Below, piece after piece: positions 12,411-24,910 of a stretch of DNA of 64,000 nt. Every line of letters starts with the position of its first letter. The stretch's first letter is position 1. The position numbers and the translations under genes are program-made. This DNA is from Drosophila pseudoobscura (taxonomy: Eukaryota > Arthropoda > Insecta > Diptera > Drosophilidae): positions 51,165,869 through 51,229,868 of the forward strand of contig NC_046683.1 of NCBI RefSeq assembly GCF_009870125.1, read 5' to 3'. The notes under the pieces were generated by a model. It made no database searches. It was not told the origin of the DNA and saw only the letters and a program-made list of their open reading frames with translations.

Positions 12411-13484
12411 TGTAACAACAAAGGCAAACAACAACAAATTGCATGTCCTTCCGCCTTGGGTTGCAACACAATATACAACGCACTCATATTTACTTTGTTG
12501 GAAGGATCCTGTTGCAGTCCGCCCTCTAACCGGACTCCCTCACTGCTGCCCACCCGTGCCCCATGCAGCCTGCAACATTAATGAAAACTGCAAGCGACCT
12601 GACACAGATAGGTACGGGACCGGGACTGTCGCTGCAGCTGCCACTGGGGGGCGACATTGCTGCACCTTTATTTACAGACAATGCGGCGAGGAGGGGCCGG
12701 GTGTAGAGGGGCGGGCATCGGGTATTACTGGGCCAGGCAATTGGGGGAAAGCATTTTCAGAATAGGACAATATTTTTAGTCATTTTCTGAGCGAGATTCC
12801 TGAGATTCCTTTTACGTTGCATGCCCCTCCAGCAGATCTTGGATAATTGCCAACTAAATTGGGTTTAATGGGTTAGCAAGGGCTTCTCCTAAATGGCAAA
12901 TCAGGCTGTATACTCGTACGTACGTATGTACATAGGTAGTTGCGGCAAGATGTAGACAGAGTTGCACGTTGTTATCGGACAGAGAGAGAGAGAATTGGTA
13001 CAAAAAGTTAATAATGAAATAATTCGAGTAGATTGTTTGTCATTTTGGGAGCTGGACAAATATAATTTGTTCGCTCCTTGGGGGACTTCCATTAATTTTC
13101 TCCAGTTTCCAATTTCCAACCGAAATTAAAAACAGTTGGCTCAAAAGATTGTGGAGACTGGCAAGTGGATAAATAATAAATACCTACTAAATAGATGAGA
13201 AATATTTTGGGTGATTTTCCAGCCAAAATTTACAGCAAGTACAGTCAATGCAAAGGTTTGCATAGTCAGAGTTGCTTTATTATCGATAGGCTGGACGATA
13301 AATAGATAGTTTAATAAATTAAATAAATAAATAAATAAATTAGGCACATTACACTAGAGCGTAGTCTATCCGTGTCTGGCCACGGCGGCCAACCAGGATT
13401 ACAAAAAAAAATTACAATTTAGATAGCTGAGAAGAAAGCAGTAAAAGAAGGACAAGGAGCACATCGCGCTATCCTTTAAGTCCT

Positions 13485-16400
13485 TTAGAGCCGTACAACC
13501 TCAACGCCCTGCGGCGCAAACAGCGATTCGGCGGCCAATTTGAGCTTCTCGTTGACCAATTTGGCGATTTTTGGCGTGCGGCGCCACACGAACTCGCGTG
13601 TTCTATCGTGATTGTCCTTGCTCTCCACCTCCACCTGGAACACACAGCAGAAGTCAAAGGTTAATTGGACAAAGGCCAATCATAGCGGACGCGATGCGAC
13701 GCTGCGCTGCGCTGCGCGACCCACCTGCTTGGGCTGCTGCACCTTGATGGACATGAGGGTGGCCCGATCGTCCACCACACTGAACTTGATGCGTCCGATC
13801 ATCTCGTTGGTCCTGGCCGTGGCGCTCTTCACGCTCCTCACGCTGCCGCGCTTGAAGGACTTCTCCACGCGCAGGATCAGCGGACCCAGCGTGAACTTGG
13901 CCTTAATCGTGGAGTTTCGTCCCTCCGCATCGCTAATCACCTTCACGTTTCCCACCCGCTTGAGGGAGGCCAGCCCCGAGAGACTGCCCTCGGCCTTCTG
14001 CAGCTTCTCGACATCTCCGGCCTTGCTGGCACCCGCGGGCTGATTGTAGTTACCAGATTTCACTGCCGTCGTACCCGAGGCCTTTTTGTTGGTACTGTGC
14101 TTGTGGCTCTGGGTGGAGCCGCCTGCCGCGTTCGTGGAAGTGGACTTCTTTTGGCCGCTTTTGCCTCCGGACACGGTTCGCACTTCCGCTTTTGGTGAAT
14201 CGGAATCAGTGGCAGTGGCTGTGGCTGTGGCAGTGGCACTGGCAGGGGCAGCAGAGGCTGTGGCCTGGTCAGAGGCAACGGGCTTCTTTTCGATGGCTTT
14301 GATGGCCAGCTCGGACTGTAATTGCATCAATTGCTCCTGCAATTTGCCGGCGTCCTCCTCCTTTGCCTGATTGTTTCCACTGCCTCTGACGCTGCCGCTG
14401 GCCCTTGGCTCGGAGCGTGTGTTCTTGCTGCAAGAAAATTTCACAAAATTTGCATCAATTCACTCTGATTCTGGAGTGCACTCAAACGAGAGAATGTTCC
14501 TTAAATCTACGAAAATCGAGTTACTTCTAAAACTGCCCCAAGTACTTAAGCGGATACAATCCGGACTTTTCGCAAACTTTTGTTAAAATTTTGAAAAGAT
14601 ATAGGAAAATATACTCGTATCAGATTCAGATATTATTTCTGGGGACTTTTTTTTTGGAAGTAACTATTAAGATGGTTTTCTTCTGCCTGTCACTTACAGT
14701 TTCTTGTGTCCGCCGGCCTTGTTGGCCTTGTTCTTGTTGGTGGCCTTCACCGTTGTGGCACTGCCCGCGGTGGTCGGGGCCGAGCGTCCGGCCAGGCGCA
14801 CCACGAAGGGATCGTAATTGTCGGATACAATGCGATTGATACGCGAGAAGATGGCATCGATGAAGTGGTTGTGCCGCGCCTGGAACGCATCCGTAGACAT
14901 GTCGATGACGTTGTTCTTGAGGTCACCTGCAGCAGCCAGCGTCAGCAGGGGTCAGCATGGGTCAGCGGTGGTCAGCGGGGGTCAGCGGGGGTCAGCAGGG
15001 GTACGGAGGTGGCAGGAGCGGAGAGGAATTCACATTAGTTCGGATCGGCTTACACAATGAAAGTTCAATTTGAGGACAGGGCGGGGACAAAGGTCGTTTG
15101 TGAAGAGGGGGAGCTTTTGTGGTTTTTCCTTTTCAGTGATGCTGTGTGTGTCTCTGTGTATGTGTGTGTGTGTAGGCTTTTCATTATGTTTTCAGCCTCT
15201 AATTACATTCAAGTGCGAGAGTGTGAGTGTATCTGTGTGGGCATAAGCTGATGTTTGTCCTAACCACAGCAACACACACAGACACACCCAGGGACACTGA
15301 TTATTCGGAACTACTTCGTGTGTGTGTGTGTGTGGTGTGGGGGGGTTGTGTTTATTAGTATGGTGGGATTAGCAAATAATGTACAAAGGGACAAAAAAAA
15401 ACATTGACATTGAAGCCAGAACCAGGCAGGCCTCCACCTCCCATCCAGATTAAAATAATTATAGCTCTTTGCCAGGGATGGGCTCAGCGATTGATTGCAA
15501 TTCTCCCCCCCAATAATAATTCATCGCACGGCCTAATGGAAAATAATCATGGATACTTTATCATTCCTTAATTAAGGATTTGTCATACATTTTCATCTAA
15601 GAAAAGACATTTCTGAAATACGATTTGGAGAGAAAATTCCGCAAGAAGCAACTATTTTTAGTTTGAAGTTGATATAGTAGTTCTTTAATGAAGACTTTCC
15701 CTACATTTCCTTTAGACTGTGGGTCCGCTATTCATATTTGTGACACCGAGGAGGCATGCAATTATTCCAGAAATATCCCCTCTCAGGGCAGACCTAATCC
15801 TTGTCTTTCACCTGCTTATCGCATGACCCATCACCCGGCAATGACTGTTCCACAAAGGCCACCATCCCTCGAGCCGCCATCCACGGGCGGATATAATCGG
15901 AAACTCGACCAACGTCGGGCATGATGAGGTACTAATGTACTTTTTGCATGTTAGCCCTGGTCCTCCCCCCCCCCCCCAAACCGGCTCCGTGCCAGCCCCT
16001 CCAAAGCAGTGAGTCTGTTAAGTACTCGCCCTCACACCCACTCGGCCCACGCGACAGAGTGTGGCTTATATAGTTTCAGCATTTGCCCTTTTCTGTGCTT
16101 GTTAATTGAAGCACAAAAATTTTAAATTTAAAACGACATTTTCTAAAATAGATAATTTTGTGGGCGTGTCGCAAGGCCGTGTGAGTGGAAGCGAAGCAGA
16201 GGCTTACGGATGGGGGCAGATGGGGTGGTTAGGTGGTGGGGATGCACAATGAGGAGAGAACAAGGGAGAGCAGCAGGGAGACGGAGTCGAACTAATTAGA
16301 GCGAATGTTACAGCAGCAGCGGTAGACAAGCGGGATGGATGATACAAGTGCGGAATAGATAGTACCGAGCATTACGGTAATGACGGAGCAGCAGCAGGGC

Positions 16401-17070
16401 TAATGATAGGAGTGTATGTGTGAGAGAGGGACATGTACAGGTACAGATTCAGATACAGATACAGATACAGATAGAGAAAGAGACAGTGACAGTGACAGAG
16501 ACAGTGACAGTGACAGTGACAGTACCGATAGCCTCGCCTAAGGTAACGCTTGAAAGTACTCTCCTCCAAAGGATTCCGCACAAAAGAATTATACAATTAA
16601 TTTCATTTTCGCAAATTTATTTAAGCAAATTTTTGTGTTGTGTTCTTTCGTCTTCTTCTTGCTTGATTTGTGGTTTTTTGTTGAGTTGTTTTTTACAATA
16701 AATAATAAATAAATAAATAAATAAATAATAAATTACAAATTAAATGACCTAAAACGCAAAGTTTAACATTTTTCTATGGTTCTTTTCTTTTCTGTAAAAT
16801 TTTGCGCTGCCTTTCAAGCGTTCAACTTTTAGCTACAATTTTTTCCTGTTGGTTTTTTTCTTTTTTTTTTTTGTTAATTTTTTACTTTACAAAAAATTTT
16901 GCGTTATTTACGTTTGGAAAATTATGCGAGCCGAAAAAGAGAGAGCGAGGAAAAGCCAGAAATATTACAATTACTTTTTTCGTTCCAAAAATATTAAATT
17001 GTAAGCCAAAAAGTGTGAAAGCAAGATAGCGATAGTGCTTGTGTGTTTTTGTGTGTGCAAGAGACAGAGA

Positions 17071-17101
<31 letters not shown>

Positions 17102-19859
17102 GGAGAAGGATAGACATTGGTAAGAGGGATACAGAGTGAGATAGATATGTGTTTGACATCATGATAATTAATTCCGAATCGAATCTGAGAAATTATGGTG
17201 TTTAATTACAACTAAAAATAAATAAATTACACTAAGTGAACAATTCTTATTGCTGTTTTACATCAATTTAGCTATAAGTGTGTGTGTGTGGGTGTGTGTG
17301 TTTGGGGTGTGTGTGTGGGAGAGAGAGATAGATAGTAGATATGTGGGCAGGGTTAGAGTGGGAAAGAGAGCAGGAGCGGTCTGAGAGCAGCCCTTAATGG
17401 TTAATGGTTGTCTCTCTCTGTGGCCACAGCTCCCCCCAGGCTACTGCTACTGCTCCTGCTCTGCTTCTTCTCAGGACTCAATGGATTCAATGGATTCAAT
17501 GGATTCTTCATCATCAGCGCCTTCTCCTTCTTCTTCTTCATCTTCTTCGTCTTCTTCTTCGTCTTCCTTATCATCATTTCCATCATCATCTTCTTTGTCT
17601 TCTCTTTTCCAACCATTTTGTGCTTGGGCATTAAACATGTTGCTGTTGTGTTGTGTTTTTGGTGCGGTACAGTTGCTCTTGCAAATCTTAGTCAGGTGAA
17701 AACAGTCCGTGCGTAAATAACTCAAAAAAAAAGGTGCGTTTCATTGCGGTGTGGGTGTGGGATGTACATATACTTTTGATAGGAGGTGTGGACAATTGTG
17801 CAGCGTGCAGCGTGCAGCTTGAAAAGGTTGCATTTGCATTTGCATTTTGTTCTCTTTTTGCAGATAGTTTGACTAGCACCAAACTCTCAATCATCTCCTT
17901 TCGAGGATGTGTTTCTGTACTTAACTCAGTTTAAATAAATTAGAAATTATGTTGGACTTGCTAGGGATTGCTGGGGACAGAACGGGACGGGACGGGACGT
18001 GTGTGTGCGTGTGGATAGTCAGTGCAGGCAAAGATCTGTTGTCCGGATCGAGTCCTACCCCGGAAATTATTGGAAAATTCACTTTCCTTGTTGGGGCTTT
18101 CGATTGTCATTCATCGTTGTTGTTGTAGTTGTTGGTCCCTGTCTTTAGTTGTTGGTTTTTGTTATTTGTTTTTTGTTTTCGGTTTTTGTTTTGTTTTTTG
18201 TTTTGTTTTGTGGTTTTTTTAGCAATTCTTGAATGGTTTTTAGTTGTTGTTAATGCTTGAGCTCTTTTTTGGTCTTCTTCGAGGGACTTGTAGATTTCTT
18301 GACTTTGGCTGTTTTTGAGGCTGTTGCTGACTTGGGCTTGGACTCACGTGCTTCGCGCCGGGCCTCGATGATATCGTCCCCAATGATATCATCATCGTCG
18401 TCGTCCTCATCATCGTCGGCCTCCTCGTCGTCGTCGCCGGCTATACCTGCAATTTCACCAATTTCATCGACTCCATCATCAATATCATCATCATCTTCCT
18501 CATCGTCCTCATCGTACTCGTCGTCGTCGTCCGCGTCGTCAGCGTCGTCATCGTTGTCGGTGGCGCCGCCGGTAGCAACAGGCCCGGGATCAGCCCCCGG
18601 TGCGGGCTTCCCCAGGGCCGCTGGTCCGGCGACTATTTGGTTGTTATTAATTTTATGGATACTGTTGGTTAGAGTGTTCTGCGTGACTGTGCTTGTACTG
18701 TGATGCTGATGCTGTGATGATGTTTGGCCGATCGCTGCGGACTGTGTGGCATGTTGCAGCTGTTGCTGTTGCTGTTGCAGTTGCTGTTGCAGTTGCTGTT
18801 GCAGTTCTTGTGCGTTTGTTTGTTTCTGTTGTTCGTCAATTGCATGGGTGCTACTTAAACTAGTTGTGCCACCACTAATACCATCTACAAGTGCATCTTC
18901 ATCGTAAAAAACATTTTGTTCACCTTCGTTGTTGCTGCTGCTGCCGGAGGCTGCCGTGGCGGGGGCTGCCGCTGCGGCTGCGGAAATGTCCTCGGCGGCG
19001 TTGCCGGAGGCGGCGGCCTCTACAGCGTTGCCGGACTCGGCGGGCAGATCGACGCCATCGGAGATGCCGGAGCTGACCGAGGAGGCGGCGGGAGCCACTT
19101 CCTCCAAGGCCTGGGCTGGCGAAGCGGCAACGGAGCTCTGCTGGGCACTGGCAGCGGGAGCGACCTCGTCATCGTCGTCCTCATCATCATCATCTGGGGG
19201 CGGGCAGGCGCTTATGTGGATTGTCAACAGGGCAAGAGGGGCACACACTCACCTCCCAGGATGTCGTCGAACAGCCTGTCCAGATAATCATCGTCATCGT
19301 CATCCTCCTCGTCATCATCGCTGGCCGTGGCCGCTGGGGCAGCCTGTCCCTGTGGCGTGTCGTCCTCCTCCTCGTCGTCATCGTCCTCCTCCTCATCATC
19401 ATCTGAAAGTCCCGAAATCAAAAGAACTATGTTACCCAAGGGAAGGGACCAGAAGAGTCAAAAAATTCTCGTTAATAGGGCTGGACAAGATCGATCACAT
19501 CACATTGCATGCGGTGGTGGCAGTTCAGAGTGCATTTCATTTGCTCAGTGGTTCATTTGTTGTTGGTGGTGCTGGTGCTGGTGCTGGGTGCGTACTTCTT
19601 AAAACACAACTGATTCTATCCTCTACATACCGTCATCGTCATCGATCAGATCTCCTAGATCCGGCTCATCATCATCGTCGTCCTCGTCATCATCTTCGTC
19701 GTCATCGTCGCTGGCCGGGGCCGCGGCCGGGGCCACATCGTTGTTGACCGCCTGCTGGCGGGCCACCGCCCGCTCGCTCCTGGACAGCAGCTGCACCGGC
19801 GAGGCCTCGATCTGGAGGAGCAGCGCACTCAGCACGCACAGCAATATAACGAACTTCAT
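13485..19859 (-). CDS. Predicted secreted Asp/Glu-rich protein, six coding exons, 768 aa
   Basis: Exons by splice consensus and phase: 19,631-19,859; 19,253-19,402; 18,348-19,193; 14,698-14,926; 13,725-14,427; 13,485-13,634. The lengths sum to 2,307 nt and the frame stays open throughout. Start MKFVILLCVLSALLLQIEA is a clear signal peptide. Residues about 45-130 and 335-408 are Asp/Glu runs, about 255-285 is Gln-rich, and about 485-640 is Ala/Ser/Thr-rich and basic. The C-terminal parts FIDAIFSRINRIVSDNYDPF (exon 4) and GPLILRV...GRIKFSVVDD...KIAKLVNEKLKLAAESL (exons 5-6) alternate helix and strand. They recall the group-7 allergen/JHBP-like lipid-binding fold, a weak resemblance. Introns 1-3 are all phase 1. 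The join of exon 3 to exon 4 uses a strong internal donor (CAC|GTGAGT) across a 3.4-kb intron and is inferred. Exons 1-3 and 4-6 could otherwise be two genes, but exons 4-6 have no first exon of their own that I can find. I do not recognise a named orthologue. Confidence 0.6.
14941..15000 (-). repeat. Six 10-bp repeats carrying branchpoint-like CTGAC, beside a 3' splice site
   Basis: Six back-to-back decamers of gtcagcNNgg form on the plus strand. On the transcribed minus strand each gives CTGAC (fits the branchpoint consensus YTNAY) plus C-rich sequence. The array ends 14 nt before the acceptor ctgcag of exon 4 of the acidic secreted gene (exon starts 14,926), so it occupies the branchpoint and pyrimidine-tract zone. 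Confidence 0.85.
16437..16525. repeat. ACAGAT / ACAGTG hexamer array
   Basis: Five ACAGAT units pass into about eight ACAGTG/ACAGAG units. Open in several frames only because the unit is six bases. Confidence 0.85.
17061..17104. repeat. (GA)n / GATA microsatellite
   Basis: GAGAGA with embedded GATAGATA. Confidence 0.9.
18250..19859 (-). CDS. Alternative short form of the acidic secreted protein, ending in a basic tail
   Basis: If the donor at 18,342-18,347 is not used, exon 3 reads on for 31 more codons to a stop at 18,250-18,252. The tail is Lys/Ser-rich (KTAKVKKSTSPSKKTKKELKH at its core without the last residues) in place of the C-terminal domain. The product would be about 440 residues: signal peptide, acidic tracts, Gln-rich tract, then a basic tail. 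No AATAAA lies just after the stop, which argues against this as the main form. It may be intron retention or an ancestral ending. Confidence 0.35.
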
Positions 19860-20654
19860 TCTGTCTTGGGGTTTCTTTTCAAATCTGCAAGGAGTCGAAG
19901 CACACGGATGGATGGGCATGAGAAATCAGTTTTCTTTGCAACGGAGAACTTTTACTTTTGCTGCGGCTGACCCCAATCGACGACTAACTGGTTGCAGGAG
20001 GCAACACTTTCTTTTTCATGCCATCGAAAATTACATATTTAGTGAGCAAAGTCAACTGCCAAACAGCGGACAGTTGTTGGTTGGCCATTCAGTCAATAAG
20101 CCAGCCAGTCAGCCAGTCAGCCCGCAAAGAAAGCAGACAAAAGAGAGTCTCTGCGTCTGCGTCTGTATGTGTATGTGTGTATCTGTGTGTGTGTAAGTTG
20201 GAGTGCGAATGTAAACATGTTTTTGAGCTACGCCTCAAAGTTGCCGCCGGCAGTGTCCACATGTCCATTTTCTGGCACTTGACATACAGCGGCAGCGGCA
20301 GCAGCAGCAGCAACCACACCTCTTTGTACAGCTCCAGGCGCCGTTGAGGAAGCCGCCACAGTGGCAGGTAAAGGCAGCGACGACTGTACACCAGATCGGG
20401 CCGCACCGTTTCGCCATGGTGTTGGCCCCAGCAGAACAATGGCCAAAGGAAGTCCTTAGCCACGCAGGGTATTCCCCGTTTCGGCTTGAAGATTTCATTG
20501 TTGCCATTGTTGCTGCTGCTGTTGCTTTTGGTGGCTTTTTAGTCATGACAATCAGCACGGCCAACAGCCAACGGCTATAACCAACAACCGCAGCAGCAGC
20601 GGCAGCGGCAGCAGCAGCAATTGTTGCCATTGTCGTAGTTGTTGCCGCTGCTTG

Positions 20655-20680
20655 TATACCCTGGCGCAGAGGGTAGTATG
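20655..20680. repeat. Scrap resembling the TATACCC...GAGGGTA signature of fly dispersed repeats
   Basis: The sequence tataccctggcgcagagggt plus agtatg matches the short inverted motif that I recall at the edge of common Drosophila interspersed repeats. Only this scrap is visible, and the family is not assigned. Confidence 0.3.
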
Positions 20681-23600
20681 AGTTCCATGGAGATCGGATT
20701 ACTGCCAAGGGAACAGTCAATTGAAGCAATAAGACCACGGACCTGTGGTGCTGCCATACACGAGCAAGGGCATCAGCAGCCTCGACCCATTCGCTGCTTG
20801 TTGCTTTCGTTGCCATTGTCGCAGTGTCAAGTGTGGCTGTTGCAGCCTTAGCTCTTGGCCAAGTGAAAGCGACGCCGACTGTGGCGACGACGCCACGTTT
20901 TCCCAAAACTTGTTCGCCGGCCGCAACGATTTGTTGCAGCAGCAACTGTTGTTGCCGCTGCCGCTGCCGCTGCCGCTTATTGAAAAATGGGTAAAACGTT
21001 TTCTGTAAATCGAGTCCGGTGCTGATAAGCAAACGGCAGAGTGGCCATAAACTAAAGTGAAAACCCAGTGACCTACTGGCCAACTGCAAGCAGCAACATC
21101 ATCCACAGCGGCAACATCATCAACATCATCCACAGCGGCAACTTGACTGACTTGACTGACTTGACAGCCTCGACTCCGAGTGGGGATTGGTTAACGGGTC
21201 TTAGGGCCTTGGTGATGACTCTGGCTCTGATAAGCCGTCGAAGTCGCAGTTTTATGGCGTCCGAATGCCCCAATGCCCCAAGACTCGGAGGTTGCCAGGC
21301 GGCAGATGAAAGATGCCACGCCGAAGAGGAGCCGACTCTGGGGCTCTGCTTAATTAAAAGTTTTACGGAGCGCAGCTCTTGAGCGGTGTTTATTAAATAC
21401 CAATGCCGCAGGCAGGAGGTGGGAGTTGGGAGTTGGGAGTTGGCGTGGGCCAAGCTTCTTAGACTAAATATGATGATAGACAACCTGGGCAAAGCGTTTG
21501 GTAAGCCATACCCAGACCCAGACCCAGGCACAGTGGGTGTTGTCAAGAGCAAATGAGTGATGGAAATCCAGGAAACAGAGAGGCCAATTATTCCCCAATA
21601 TTCGCTTATTAACTTGAATTGTTTTATGGTACCACTTGGAGGGCTTAAGGCTTCGTTTTAATAGGGATTAAGGATAAGGAGCCGTGAAACTTCGTTCTTT
21701 TAGCTCAATGACGCAAAATAGTTTTCCCACTTTCAATTTTCCTCAACCACACAAACACACACAGACACACACACACACAAGGCACACACACTCTTGTGCA
21801 TATTCATAAAGTTTTGGTATCACTTTGGTTGCATCCACTGTAGGACGCCCCCCCGCACCCATCTCTCCTCGCTTCTACTGTTTCGAAGTACTTATAAACT
21901 CCTGCCTATTGAAGTCTTGGGGAAATTGCATTTACTTTTTCCCACTAAGTCTCCTCCTATGCTCCTGCACACCCTGCCCGCTGCCCTCTGCCGCCGCCTT
22001 GACACCTCCAGCACCAGTACCCACCACCCCTTACAATGCGCTTTTATCTACCATTTTTCCCACCGAACTCTGAGCATTTCACGCGTCATGCCGCAGCAAC
22101 AAGAATGGGAAGAACAAGAGGGGGGAGGGGGGTGGGCAGGGGTAAGCAGAGCCAGAAGAATAGGAAGAGTTAAAGTGGGGAAGAGGAACAGAGCAACAAT
22201 GCAATGCAAAACTTCTGACAAGCATGAGTGGGAGCAAGAGCAAGAGAAAGAGATAGAGATGGGGATGGAGATGGGGATAGAGAGGGGGGGAGCAAGCAAC
22301 CTATCTGTTCCTTAGCTTTGGCAACTACTTGGCTCTCCCCACACTCCCCACACTTGTTCGTACTTCTTCTTCATCTAGTTCTTCTATATCTACTCTCTTC
22401 TTCTGCCTTTATCTTTGTGCTCCTCTTGTCGTTGTTGCTGCTGTTGCTGTTGCTGCTACCGCTGCTGTCTATTGTAGGGACTAACTCATATGGAACGCTG
22501 CTCCCACTATATATTTGAATGCCCCCCATAGAAAAACGCAGCTAACCGTGTGTGCATTTTACATTAATATTCATGTGCGTGATGCTGATGGAGATGATAG
22601 GTTGCAAGTTGGGAGCCATAGACGGGGCAACAGAGGGCTCTGGAGAAGGGTGTATGTGTGACGGGTCTGTGGAGTGTTTGCTGTGCACTTGCACGTCACA
22701 CAGGCAGCAAAAATTACTTAAGCTCCACTCAGAGCCAGCGGCAAGAGCGGGCGGGAGAGGGAGATGGAGAGGCAGAGGAATAGGGGGAGAATCTATTGAA
22801 GGCAATGCCTGAAGCGAGGCAGCTGCCACTTGATGAGGTCCCCCCGCCCCCATCTGTGGGGCCGTCTCCATCCGCATTGTCATATCAGCGTCATATCAAT
22901 AAATATGCAGGGCCCCAACAAAAGGACACGTGCAGACAGGATTTGCATGGTGGCCACGAGGCCACCAGACCACCAGACCACACCCGGCCATTGTCTCATA
23001 TGTTTCGAGGGGACTGCCGGCTGCTGAAACTCCTGCATGTCCTCCTGCGTGGCAGTTAATTTTCCAAGACAATGCCACCAAGAGGTAAAATAGAAAAAAT
23101 AAGCTTTACACGTGCCACACACTCCACTGCAGCGCCGCCAAAATGCAGTAAGCGACTTCAAGGCAAGGAGATTTTCTAGAGATTTTCAATCGCGGCATGA
23201 GTAGACGACGCGTCGTACCCTTGGCAGTGGTTCGTTGGTTCGTTTCGTTGGTGTCTCCACTGTCTACGCAAAACTTCTTCGCATGGCTCTCCTCGAGCGC
23301 CCGCTTTGGGCCCTCTTTCGCATGCATTCGCACGTCACATGAATTAGGACTTTGTTATCGTCGCGTCACCGTCACCTGGCAGCACAGCCACTAAGCAGGC
23401 TTTGTGGCCGGGACCGGGACCGGGACCGAGACCGGGACCACCCACCCATCCCTCCAAAGCGAAAGGTAATGGACGGGACAGGCTCTAGCCATGACTGACA
23501 TGCTGCATAAACTGCACCATTTTGTGTCGTGAACTAGCTTCTGGGCCACAAACGAAAAGAATAAGGAAGAGAGGCGTAATTACGGGATCCGAAGACAGAG

Positions 23601-24067
23601 ATACCCTGCAGATTGGTAATATAGTCCCATGTTGAGCGAATTTGGCAGGGACTAGGGTATTTTCACAAGGACGTAGCTTCAATCGATCGTTTCTGCGCAT
23701 TTCGGATCCAGTTTATATATAGATCGTTTTCTCACCGATGCAAGCTCCTGGACAATGTTTGTATACCCGTTTCTGAGGTATATGCAACACCAAACAAAAC
23801 AAAACAAAAAAGCACAAAAAAAGAAAAACTGTTGAGGAATGTGTGGAAAAGTGGAAAATGAATTGGAGCAGGAGTCGTGGGCCACTCAAATTTCGCCAGC
23901 CAATGCTCTGCTGGTACTGCTCTGAGTACAGCAGAATTCCTCTGTTAATAGCTTGTCCTTGCTGGACTCCCCTGTCCCCGACTCCGCCGCCTTGAGTGTG
24001 TTTTGTTTGGCAGCAAAGTGCTGGCCAGTGTAAACAGTGTAAACTATAACTTGGCTGGAACTGGTTG

Positions 24068-24143
24068 ATGCTGCTGTTGCTGCTGCTGCCGCTGCCACTG
24101 CCACTGCTGTTGCTGTTGTTGCTGCTGCTGCTGCTGTTGATGC
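24068..24143. repeat. Opa-type (CTG/TTG)n repeat
   Basis: Mixed GCT/GTT triplets with GCC interruptions. No exon features accompany it. Confidence 0.85.
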
Positions 24144-24249
24144 TGGCCAGGAAACACTTAAATTAACTGCTTCGAGTCGTTCCGTATGTAGGTCAGCTTG
24201 GAAGAAGAAACCTGAGAGCCATGAGAGATGATTACTCAACTGGCTTCTC

Positions 24250-24308
24250 TTTCGGCTCGGTTTGGTTCAGTTCGGTTTGGTTTGGTTTGGTTTGGCTTGG
24301 TTTGGCTC
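24250..24308. repeat. GGTTT pentamer array
   Basis: About ten units of GGTTT with point changes (GGTTC, GGCTT, GGCTC). Confidence 0.85.
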
Positions 24309-24910
24309 TCTGCTGACCGCAGAACCCCCAAACATCAAGAACAGCAGCAGCACATGTGAAAATAGAGCACATAAAAAGCGGGGAATGGATGGAAGGCGCT
24401 CTAAATTGCTGCAGATACAATTTATGACCAAGCCAGTTAAGAGTCCGCTTCCAAGTGCAAGTTGCTTTTTGTAGTTGAAAATCAATTAAAAGTTCTTGCC
24501 GAAGACGTTTCTGGTTCCCGTGGCAAGGCCAGGCCAGGACAGGCCAGGCTAGGCCAGGCTTTATGGGTCGTTCGGCCGCTTCAAGGGAGATGGAGATTCC
24601 CGTTCGCCGGCGATAGAAACTTTGCATCCAAGATTTTAGATTTCACACAGACAGCACCACGAAAGGCGGAGCACCGCCTCGAGGGACAGGGCACACGGAG
24701 TAGATCGAACAGGCTGATTTGTATCTCAGCTTTCACAGTAAAAATTACAACAAAAAAATAAATCCTCAACATAAAAAAAAAAATAATGGTACCAAAAGGT
24801 CCTCTCAGTTTTGTATCCAAGTTCTAAGTCAATTGTGGGGATGGAATGGATCCCAGTTGCCGAGTATCCTCCCAGCTTTTATCCAAGTGCTAACCTTGAC
24901 TAAGTACAAG

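Larger units (their letters stand above)
3440..13484. other. Long non-coding tract
   Basis: No exon with family or splice support was found. Contents are a CATC-rich run (5,023-5,063), a CA microsatellite (7,779-7,803), a GC-rich island (about 8,040-8,520), a C/T-rich minisatellite (8,928-9,122), a CCTGGG-type array (about 11,783-11,823), a poly-T run (11,928-11,948), a GT run (12,108-12,151) and a GA-rich run (12,357-12,410). It could be upstream intron or 5' regulatory DNA of the gene starting at 3,439 on the minus strand. Confidence 0.5.
15001..18249. other. Inferred 3.4-kb intron 3 of the acidic secreted gene
   Basis: Between exon 4 (14,926) and exon 3 (18,348). It contains GT runs (15,321-15,333; 17,278-17,320), a poly-C run (15,966-15,977), an ACAGAT/ACAGTG array (16,437-16,525), AAAT runs (16,700-16,725), a GA run (17,061-17,104), a TCTTCN-rich stretch (17,465-17,600) and G/T-rich sequence (18,110-18,215). 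A separate first exon for the downstream half of the gene was sought here and not found. Confidence 0.5.

Noticed and set aside
17397..17725. Overlapping open frames on both strands (Ser-rich, Glu/Asp-rich, Lys/Met-rich)
   Set aside because: A TCTTCN triplet repeat keeps all frames open. The Glu/Asp-rich reading resembles the neighbouring acidic gene, but phase and splice sites do not fit as an extra exon.
20235..21133. 284-aa and 138-aa minus-strand frames
   Set aside because: Gln/Ala/Cys-rich compositions arise from GCA/CAG repeats; the frames overlap each other and lack conserved motifs.
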